Below the pieces are notes generated by a model. The model searched no databases. It saw nothing but the letters and a program-made list of their open reading frames with translations, and was not told the origin of the DNA. A stretch of 64,000 nt of DNA from Sphaerisporangium sp. (GTDB lineage Bacteria; Actinomycetota; Actinomycetes; Streptosporangiales; Streptosporangiaceae): assembly GCA_025964675.1 (NCBI GenBank), contig JAOPYI010000260.1:1-64000 (forward strand). Reading direction: 5' to 3'. Of the stretch, positions 58,143 to 64,000 are shown piece by piece. How positions within the stretch are numbered: position 1 is the stretch's first letter; the number at the start of each line of letters is the position of its first letter. A program made the translations under genes and the position numbers.

Positions 58143-58921
58143 GGCCGCGCCCCGTCCGGCGCGGCGAGGATCTCGGCGAGCCGCACCATGCCGATCCCAT
58201 GGTCGGTGAGGGCCCGGTGCACCGCCGCCGCGATCTCCACGCCGTTGGGCGCGTCACCGTGCAGGCAGAGCGAGATGGCTTCGATGTCGAGCTCGGTACC
58301 GTCCTCGGCGGCGACCCTCTTCTCCAGCACCATGCGGACCGCTCGCCGGGCGACCAGCCCCGGATCCCAGGCCAGCTTGACCGGTTCGATGATGAGGCGC
58401 CCGGAGCGGTCGTAGTGCAGGTCGGGGAACGCCTCAGGGACCAGCCGGACGCCCTCGGCCGCCACGGCGTCCGCGGTAGCGAGGTTCAGCAGCATCAGCG
58501 GCAGCGAGGCGTCGGTCTTGGCCACAGCGCGGGCGACCGCGGCCGCCAGGGCGGGATCCTCCGAGGCCATGGCGTACAACGCGCCGTGTGGTTTGACATG
58601 GGCCAGGCGGCCACCGGCGGCGTGTACGAAGGCGTCCAGCGCGCCGAGCTGGTAGAGGCAGTAGTCCTCCAGCTCGCCGGGCGGGATGATCATGCGTCGC
58701 CGGCCGAAGCCCATCAGGTCGGGCAAGGCGACGTGCGCGCCGATCGCGAGGTCGTTCTCGACCGCGGCGGCCACCGTGCGGCGCATGGTCGGCGGGTCAC
58801 CGGCATGGTAGCCGGTGGCGATGTTGACCGACGTGAGGTAGGGCATCATGCCGAGGTCGTCACCCAGGGTCCAGCGGCCGAAGCTCTCCCCCATGTCGCA
58901 GTTGATGTCGATCCGGGGCAT
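58139..58921 (-). CDS. pxpA: LamB/YcsF-family 5-oxoprolinase subunit A (260 aa)
   Basis: 'IDINCDMGESFGRWTLGDD' at the N-terminus, 'SVNIATGYHAGDPPTMRRTV' and 'HVKPHGALYAMAS' are hallmark PxpA/LamB motifs. The family standard is about 250 aa. ATG 58921 overlaps the stop of the gene upstream (ATGA). PxpA with PxpB and PxpC makes the prokaryotic ATP-dependent 5-oxoprolinase; related sets open other lactams. Association with biotin carboxylase genes suggests a variant reaction. Confidence 0.9.
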   Translation of the reverse strand: MPRIDINCDMGESFGRWTLGDDLGMMPYLTSVNIATGYHAGDPPTMRRTVAAAVENDLAIGAHVALPDLMGFGRRRMIIPPGELEDYCLYQLGALDAFVHAAGGRLAHVKPHGALYAMASEDPALAAAVARAVAKTDASLPLMLLNLATADAVAAEGVRLVPEAFPDLHYDRSGRLIIEPVKLAWDPGLVARRAVRMVLEKRVAAEDGTELDIEAISLCLHGDAPNGVEIAAAVHRALTDHGIGMVRLAEILAAPDGARP

Positions 58922-59913
58922 CACAGCTCCTCGTAGTGACGGGGGTCGGTCGTGTAGTCGATGCGGGCGGACAGCGCCAGCGCCTCCTCGAGCGGCACCT
59001 CCCGGAAGCGGATGGTGTCGCGGCCGGGGCGGAGCTGGCCGATCTTCCACAGGCCTGCCTGGACCACGACGCCGATCACGGCGAACCCGCCGGCGGTCGG
59101 CCCGTCCGGGCCGAGGATGACCGGAACATCACCGTTGGTGTTGATCCCGCCGATCGGATAGCTGCCGTCGAGCACGTTGGACGGGTGCCCGCCGGCCACG
59201 CCGCCGGAGGGCCGGGCCCACTGGAAGCGATGGGCGTTCAGCCGGGTGCCGACCCGGTTGGAGTTGAGGTCCACCTTCCACTTGTTGGCCAGCAGGTCCT
59301 TCCAGTCCTGTTCGGTCAGGAAGTCGGGGTCGGCGTGCGGGCCGCGCATCAGCTCGATCTCCCAGTCGTTCGCCAGCCCGGGCCGCAGCGAGGTCGGCAC
59401 CCGGAGCCGGGTGGGCGAGGGCACCGGGTTCCCGTGCAGCACGTCGCCCTTGGTCAGGGCTCGGCCCTCCACGCCACCGATGCCGCCCATGGTGTAGGTG
59501 GCGCGTGACCCCAGCACGACCGGGACGTCGATGCCGCCCGCCACCGCGAGGTACACCCGGAACCCGGGGCCCTTGATGATCGAGCAGGCGATCTCGTCGC
59601 CTGGCACCACGGGAACGGTCTCCCACAGCGGCACGGGGGCGCCGTTGAGCGTGATGCCGGAGCCTTCCGCGCCGGCGACCGCGATCGAGGTCTCGGCGAG
59701 CACTCGCAACGTGAGCCGGCCCATGGGGATCTCCAGCGCGGCGGCGCCGGGATCGTTGCCGACGAGGGAGTTGGCGATGCGGAAGGACAGGTGGTCCATC
59801 GGGCCCGCGGGGAAGAACCCCTTGGACTGCAGCCCGCGGCGGCCGGGGTAATCCTGAACAAGCGTCTGCAGGCCGGGCGAGACGACGTCGAAGACTGGGT
59901 GCGTACCGGTCAT
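58921..59913 (-). CDS. pxpC: PxpC/KipA-like carboxyltransferase-type subunit (AHS2 domain, 330 aa)
   Basis: AHS2 (biotin-dependent carboxyltransferase) family. Signature segments: 'FDVVSPGLQTLVQDYPGRRG' near the start, 'GPMDHLSFRIANSLVGND', 'AALEIPMGRLTLRV', 'VYLAVAGGIDVPVVLGSRAT', 'SNRVGTRLNAHRFQWARPSG' and 'VILGPDGPTAGGFAVIGVVV'. ATG 59913 and stop both overlap their neighbours (ATGA). AHS1/AHS2 pairs form PxpBC of 5-oxoprolinase and the carboxyltransferase half of urea carboxylase. Gene symbol follows the family, not a proven substrate. Confidence 0.87.
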   Translation of the reverse strand: MTGTHPVFDVVSPGLQTLVQDYPGRRGLQSKGFFPAGPMDHLSFRIANSLVGNDPGAAALEIPMGRLTLRVLAETSIAVAGAEGSGITLNGAPVPLWETVPVVPGDEIACSIIKGPGFRVYLAVAGGIDVPVVLGSRATYTMGGIGGVEGRALTKGDVLHGNPVPSPTRLRVPTSLRPGLANDWEIELMRGPHADPDFLTEQDWKDLLANKWKVDLNSNRVGTRLNAHRFQWARPSGGVAGGHPSNVLDGSYPIGGINTNGDVPVILGPDGPTAGGFAVIGVVVQAGLWKIGQLRPGRDTIRFREVPLEEALALSARIDYTTDPRHYEEL

Positions 59914-60875
59914 CACGGCACCTCCATCAGGGCTGCGGCGGCCTCGCGGGCGGTGCGCAGCGTTTCGGCCTCGGCCTGCACCTCGGCGGCACGGGCCAGG
60001 TAGTCGGCGACAGGGAAGGGATCGTCCTCGATCATGTACTCGTAGCGGTTCTCCAGGACATCCCGGCGCACCCCGAGGAGTTGGTCCTCGCTCACCTGCA
60101 GGAAATGCACCCGGTCGCCGGGACGGATCAGGAGCGGGTCGCCGCGAAAGACGTCGTGCCGGGCGAGGATGTCGTAGATCGGCACGGTGCGGCCGAACAA
60201 CTGGTAGCCGCCGGGCGCCTCCACGGGGTAGATCGCCACGCAGGGGCCGCCGATGCCGACCGTGCCCTCGGCGGTCCAGGTGCGGGTCGGGTTGTACTTC
60301 GGCACGGTGATGGCGTTGCGCGGGTCGAGCGGGAACATGAACGGTAGGCCGGGGAAAAAGCCGGTGTAGGCGTTCCACCAGGTGGTGCCGGTCACCGTGG
60401 CGTACAGTGCCTCGCGGTCGGGGAGGCCGTTGTACTCGACGATGTAGTCGATGTTGGAGTTGTCCCGGACGTTCGGCGCCTCCTGCCGGATCGTGGTGGC
60501 GTAGCGGTGCACGGCCTCGCGACTCTCGGAGTCGTCGAATGCGATCGGCAGGGTGATCAGCCGGCTCGGGATGATGAGAGAGCGCACGGATTGCTGAGCT
60601 TCGTGCACCTCCTCCATCGCCTCGATGAGGGTTTTGCGGTCGATGAGCGAGGGCTCGTGGTGCAGCAGCAGCGAGCGGAAGCCGGGTGCCGCCTCCACCA
60701 GCCCAGGTACGCGGTGCTCGGCGAGTTGGGCGGATACCGCAGTGACGAAGAAGTTCAGCTCAAGGTCCAGGGCCATCTCGCCGTATTCCACGAGCACGTG
60801 CCGGTCTCCGGCAGCCCGGTAGGTGATGGCCGGCCGGTCGCCCTGGGCGGACCTGCTGTTGATGATGGCGGTCAT
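59913..60875 (-). CDS. pxpB: PxpB/KipI-like subunit with extended N-terminus (AHS1 domain, 320 aa)
   Basis: GGAAGGA precedes ATG 60875. AHS1-type motifs: 'RAAGDRHVLVEYGEMALDLE', 'SLLLHHEPSLIDRKTLIEAM', 'AYTGFFPGLPFMFPLD', 'EGTVGIGGPCVAIYPVEAPG' and 'GYQLFGRTVPIYD'. Usual PxpB is about 220-240 aa; here an extra linker ('SREAVHRYATTIRQEAPNVR') and a C-terminal helical extension bring it to 320, more like the AHS1 part of urea-carboxylase-type enzymes. First large gene of the operon. Confidence 0.85.
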   Translation of the reverse strand: MTAIINSRSAQGDRPAITYRAAGDRHVLVEYGEMALDLELNFFVTAVSAQLAEHRVPGLVEAAPGFRSLLLHHEPSLIDRKTLIEAMEEVHEAQQSVRSLIIPSRLITLPIAFDDSESREAVHRYATTIRQEAPNVRDNSNIDYIVEYNGLPDREALYATVTGTTWWNAYTGFFPGLPFMFPLDPRNAITVPKYNPTRTWTAEGTVGIGGPCVAIYPVEAPGGYQLFGRTVPIYDILARHDVFRGDPLLIRPGDRVHFLQVSEDQLLGVRRDVLENRYEYMIEDDPFPVADYLARAAEVQAEAETLRTAREAAAALMEVP

Positions 60876-60885
60876 GGTTCCTTCC

Positions 60886-61023
60886 TCATCGGTCGGCGTG
60901 GGCGGCGGCACGCCTCTGGCCCGTGGAGTCCGGGGCGCAGGCGGAGTAGAGGGCGGCACCGCCCCCGCCGGGGTCACGGTTGATGGAGACGGCCAACACG
61001 GGAAGCTTGGAAGCCGTTGGCAT
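60886..61023 (-). CDS. 45-residue ORF leading the pxp operon
   Basis: ATG 61023 has an excellent site (CAGGAG, 7 bases before the ATG). The frame runs 45 codons ('MPTASKLPVLAVSINRDPGG' at the start) and ends 10 bases before pxpB. No family recognised. It may be a small subunit, a leader peptide or a peptide that sets pxpB translation. Its placement and site are much better than those of random short frames nearby. Confidence 0.5.
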   Translation of the reverse strand: MPTASKLPVLAVSINRDPGGGGAALYSACAPDSTGQRRAAAHADR

Positions 61024-61094
61024 GAACGTCTCCTGAAGGTGTGGAGGAACACCGGTTGGAGACCAAGGGTGCGCGGCATGAACCCGCGGGACCA

Positions 61095-61109
61095 TGCGCG
61101 ATTCGCGCA
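61095..61109. promoter_or_regulatory. Perfect palindrome in the pxp operon promoter
   Basis: TGCGCGATTCGCGCA is a perfect palindrome around the central T. It lies about 70 bases upstream of the 45-residue ORF, between the PucR gene and the pxp operon. The PucR product is the obvious candidate binder. Confidence 0.45.
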
Positions 61110-61150
61110 AGCGTACGTTACGTTTCCGCGTTTCCGGCAAAGCCGACGGT

Positions 61151-62653
61151 TCAGCGATCACGAACGGTGAACGCCATCCACAATTCGGCGCGCAGCCCCG
61201 GGTCGGAGAACTTCCTCCCCAGGAGCGTCGCGGCGCGCCCCAGCCGGTAGACCAAGGTCCGGCGGTGGATGCCCAGTGCCGCGGACGCCGCCTCGGTGTT
61301 GCCGTTGTGTGCCAGATATGTCCGAACGGTGGCCAGCAGGTCGATGCGTCGCGCCTCGTCGCCTTCCAGCGGTGCGAGCAGGGCGAACGCCCAGCCCTCC
61401 GCCTCGGCGGTGCCCATGTACGACAGCAGGCCGATGTCCGCCACGTCCCCGATGGTCAGCAGCCGTTGAGCCGCCGAGGTCGGCACGGTGTCGGCGAGCG
61501 CGGCGATCCGCGGCCACACCCGTGCCAGGCCGGTCATCTCGACGGCTTCCCCGATGACACCCCGGGTGCCCTCCAGTGAGCTGAGCATCGCCCGCAGCAC
61601 ACCCACGTCGCCCTCGACCACGGGCAGCACCACCACGACCCTTCCCCGGGAGTCGCCCGCCACCAGGGCCGACACGATCTGCAGGCTGCGCTCGTTCTCC
61701 AGCATCTCCAGCAGGTCGCTGTACATCCCGGCCTCGGCGGTGAGCACCGCGAGCCGCACCGGCCCTTCTGGCAGCGGGATGCCCAGCGACTCGGCCGCTT
61801 GCCTGGCCGCTTCGTACCGGCCCGCGAGAACCAGCGAGAGCACCGTCGTCCGTTCGCGGCGTTCGCTGCCCAGCAACTCCGCGGCCTGCGCCACGCCCAG
61901 CGAGAGCAGGTCGACCGCGATGTCGACCACACCACGTTCGTACGCGGACAGCGGGGCGGGGCGGCCGACGGCGAGCACGCCGGTCGGCCGCGTGGACTGG
62001 CTCACCGGAAGCAGCGTCACCCGCGTATCGCCGATGCCGAACGTCGCGGCGTGCCACGACCGTGTGCGCGAGATCTCCAGACGTACGCGTTCGGCGTTGC
62101 GCCTGGCGTGCTCCGGCGCTCCCGCCAGCAGGTGGCCCTCACGGGAGAGCAGCAGGACCCACATGTCGAGTTGCGCCGCCAGCCGGGTGACGACGGATCG
62201 GTGCGCCGGGGGCGTCAGGGCCGCCCGCACCAACCCCCGGTAGCTGTCCAGGGCCGCGGTCTGCTGGGCGCGTTCCGTCGCGGCGAGCTCGTCGGTGACC
62301 GCGCGCACCACCGAGCTGAAACGCGTGGGCTCCGACACCTCGACCACGCTCAGCCCGTTCCGCACGGCCGCGGCGATCAACGGCTCAGGGACGCTCGCGT
62401 GCCGCAGTCCCACCCCGAACCCGAGCGCCCGTACACCCGCGCGTACTAGCCGCTCGGTGTACTCGGGCCACCGGCGGCTGGTACGCCCGAGGCTCAGCCC
62501 CGTCGTCAGCAGCAGGGTGCCAGGCTCCAAGTACGGCGTCGGATCCACCAGATCGCTGATGTGCGCCCAGCTCACGGCGAGGTCGGCACGTCCGGTCCGC
62601 ATGGTCAGCCCGAGATCGCGCCTACCGACCAGGCTCATGAGGGTCACCGGCAC
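61151..62653 (-). CDS. PucR-family transcriptional regulator (500 aa)
   Basis: Residues about 1-125 are the PucR N-terminal domain ('VDPTPYLEPGTLLLTTGLSL', 'SVPEPLIAAAVRNGLSVVEV'). A GGDEF-like/CdaR middle part follows. The C-terminus has the PucR helix-turn-helix 'YLAHNGNTEAASAALGIHRR' followed by 'TLVYRLGRAATLLG'. The family controls purine, amide and amino-acid catabolism. It precedes the pxp operon on the same strand, with a palindrome between, and is likely its activator. Start is GTG 62653 or ATG 62638; the family N-terminus fits either. Confidence 0.9.
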   Translation of the reverse strand: MPVTLMSLVGRRDLGLTMRTGRADLAVSWAHISDLVDPTPYLEPGTLLLTTGLSLGRTSRRWPEYTERLVRAGVRALGFGVGLRHASVPEPLIAAAVRNGLSVVEVSEPTRFSSVVRAVTDELAATERAQQTAALDSYRGLVRAALTPPAHRSVVTRLAAQLDMWVLLLSREGHLLAGAPEHARRNAERVRLEISRTRSWHAATFGIGDTRVTLLPVSQSTRPTGVLAVGRPAPLSAYERGVVDIAVDLLSLGVAQAAELLGSERRERTTVLSLVLAGRYEAARQAAESLGIPLPEGPVRLAVLTAEAGMYSDLLEMLENERSLQIVSALVAGDSRGRVVVVLPVVEGDVGVLRAMLSSLEGTRGVIGEAVEMTGLARVWPRIAALADTVPTSAAQRLLTIGDVADIGLLSYMGTAEAEGWAFALLAPLEGDEARRIDLLATVRTYLAHNGNTEAASAALGIHRRTLVYRLGRAATLLGRKFSDPGLRAELWMAFTVRDR

Positions 62654-62905
62654 CCAGCCAGGCTAGCTCAGGCACTTCGCGGGCAGATGGCCCGGCTTCC
62701 CGGACCGCCCGAACGGCCCTCCGTGCAAGACCCACGAGGGGATCGACCCTCGCTGCCATCCCGGGCCGGCGACCAGATGATCTACGTCACCGTTCCGCCC
62801 GCCGCCCCTATCCCCGGCAAGTCTTGGGCGGCGGTCCCCCCGAACGCGGCCGTTGGGCAATGATCGTAGTCGTGCGCGTTATGCGGCTTTTATCCAGGAA
62901 GAGGC
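62654..62905. other. Divergent intergenic region
   Basis: About 250 bases between the PucR gene (minus) and the membrane glycosyltransferase gene (plus). It must hold both promoters. No clear operator or RNA element was seen. Confidence 0.5.
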
Positions 62906-64000
62906 ATGTTTATCGGTATGAGTGTCAGCATGTCGCTCCCCGTGGCACCTGCCGCAGGCTCGCCGTCGCCCCGTCGACGGCCCCCGTGGATGTCCCCCTG
63001 GAGGTCCCCTGCGGGGCAGCCGGCCTACGCCCGTCCCGTGCTTTTGGTGATCGCGGCGGTCGCCGCGGTGCTGTTCACCTGGGACCTCGACCGCAGCGTT
63101 TACCACGTGTTCTACGCGACCGCGGTGCGCAGCATGACCCAGAGCCCGCTGGCCTTCCTGTTCGGCTCCTTCGATCCGGGCAACTCCATCACGCTGGACA
63201 AGCTACCGGGATTCCTGTGGCCGCAGGCCATCTCCGCGTTCGTGTTCGGGTTTCACCCGTGGGTGCTGGTCCTGCCCCAAGCGGTCGAGGGCGTGCTGTG
63301 CGTGCTCGTCCTGTACAAGGTGGTACGCCGCTGGGCCGGTGTCGTCCCTGCGCTCTTGGCGGCAGCCTTCCTCACGCTGACCCCGGTGACGGTGGGACTG
63401 GGCCGGTCGATCGTCGAGGACTCCCTGTTCACGCTGTTGCTCGTGCTGGCCGCCGAGGCCGTGCAGCGGGCAGTACAACAGGCCCGGCTGCGGATACTGC
63501 TGCTGGCGGCGGTCTACGTCGGGCTGGCGTTTCAGACCAAGATGGTGGAGGCATGGGCGGTGCTGCCGGCGCTGGCACTGACCTACCTGGTCGCGGCCCC
63601 CGTCTCACTGCGCCGCAGGATCGGGCACGTCGCGCTGGCCGGTGTGGTCACGGGCGTGTTGTCCGCCTCCTGGATTTTGATCGCGACGCTGACGCCGCCG
63701 AGTCAGCGGCCGTACGTCGACGGCACCACGAACAACTCGGCCCTCAGCATGGTGGTCGGCTACAACTTCCTGAACCGCTTCGCATCCCTCGGCTTCAACG
63801 CCTCCACGACCGGGAGCGTCATCGTCGACCAGCAGTCCACGCGTCCGGCTTCGATCAGCCAGCCGGGCGGGAGCAGGACCGTATCGCGCGGGCCTTCGTC
63901 GCCCCGCATGGGCGATACCGTAGCCAAGATGGTCAGTCCGGGGATCGCCTCGCAGACCGGGTGGCTCTACCCGCTGGGCATGCTGGCGATCGGCCTCGGT
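62906..64000 (+). CDS. ArnT/PMT-like membrane glycosyltransferase, N-terminal part (cut by window edge)
   Basis: The plus-strand frame is open from 62906 to the window end (365 codons). ATGs at 62906, 62918 and 62930 are possible starts; AGGAAGAGG lies just before the first. The protein has a short Pro/Arg-rich cytoplasmic tail, then membrane helices alternating with loops, including the early conserved loop 'FGSFDPGNSITLDKLPGFLW' typical of GT39/GT83-related (ArnT-like) enzymes of actinobacteria, and 'PYVDGTTNNSALSMVVGYN' later. It likely transfers a sugar from a polyprenyl-phosphate donor to a surface acceptor on the outer side of the membrane. Confidence 0.85.
   Translation, partial: MFIGMSVSMSLPVAPAAGSPSPRRRPPWMSPWRSPAGQPAYARPVLLVIAAVAAVLFTWDLDRSVYHVFYATAVRSMTQSPLAFLFGSFDPGNSITLDKLPGFLWPQAISAFVFGFHPWVLVLPQAVEGVLCVLVLYKVVRRWAGVVPALLAAAFLTLTPVTVGLGRSIVEDSLFTLLLVLAAEAVQRAVQQARLRILLLAAVYVGLAFQTKMVEAWAVLPALALTYLVAAPVSLRRRIGHVALAGVVTGVLSASWILIATLTPPSQRPYVDGTTNNSALSMVVGYNFLNRFASLGFNASTTGSVIVDQQSTRPASISQPGGSRTVSRGPSSPRMGDTVAKMVSPGIASQTGWLYPLGMLAIGLG

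Overview
High-GC DNA with GTG/TTG starts, many stop-start overlaps, a SARP/AfsR-type regulator, Tat/Sec-exported multidomain enzymes and long one-strand catabolic operons. This is typical of a filamentous or soil actinomycete (Streptosporangiaceae, Pseudonocardiaceae or Streptomyces-like; the genus cannot be read from the window). No rRNA, tRNA, CRISPR, transposase or phage gene was seen. The window opens and closes inside genes.

Layout. (1) 1-5.2 kb: a cut LuxR-type AAA regulator, two small secreted proteins, and an AfsR-like SARP regulator translationally coupled to one of them. A broken PH-domain gene lies upstream of it. (2) 5.5-9.5 kb: a large exported glycosidase-like protein with duplicated carbohydrate-binding-like and Ig-like modules, a LacI-type operator in front and a strong terminator behind. 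(3) 9.6-19.1 kb: a TetR regulator divergent from an eight-gene operon (P450, alcohol dehydrogenase, aldehyde dehydrogenase, CoA ligase, SDR, MaoC hydratase, DUF35 protein, Ltp2-like thiolase/aldolase). It reads as stepwise oxidation of a methyl or allylic alcohol group to an acyl-CoA, then hydration and retro-aldol or thiolytic cleavage. No acyl-CoA dehydrogenase is encoded.

(4) 19.3-34.8 kb: two divergent four-gene operons facing away from a short AT-rich promoter region. At least five, probably six, products are large paralogous beta-rich proteins without signal peptides. The seventh is related in style, and the eighth fuses an aegerolysin-like domain to a papain-like cysteine-peptidase-like domain. 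I recognise no described system here; it is the best candidate for something new. (5) 35-42.3 kb: exported redox and carbohydrate proteins: a cupredoxin with three near-identical Ig repeats, a ThuA/sorbosone-dehydrogenase/PKD/DUF1080 mosaic, and a two-domain laccase.

(6) 42.3-62.7 kb, all on the minus strand: a catabolic island. Going downstream from the PucR regulator: PxpB/PxpC/PxpA with a separate biotin carboxylase, biotin carrier and BioY; then an MFS transporter, a polysaccharide-deacetylase/imidase-like hydrolase, a small CxxC protein, a CobW metallochaperone, an asparaginase-like amidohydrolase, two SDRs, a GntR regulator, MmgE/PrpD, an acyl-CoA dehydrogenase, a CitE-like lyase, a class III CoA-transferase and a MaoC/HTD2-like hydratase. 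This suggests opening of a cyclic amide or imide, deamidation, and CoA-dependent breakdown of a branched or unsaturated dicarboxylic acid (itaconate/citramalate-like chemistry). A 15/16-base motif shared by the transporter and mmgE promoters supports co-regulation. (7) 62.9-64 kb: the start of a membrane glycosyltransferase, cut by the window end.
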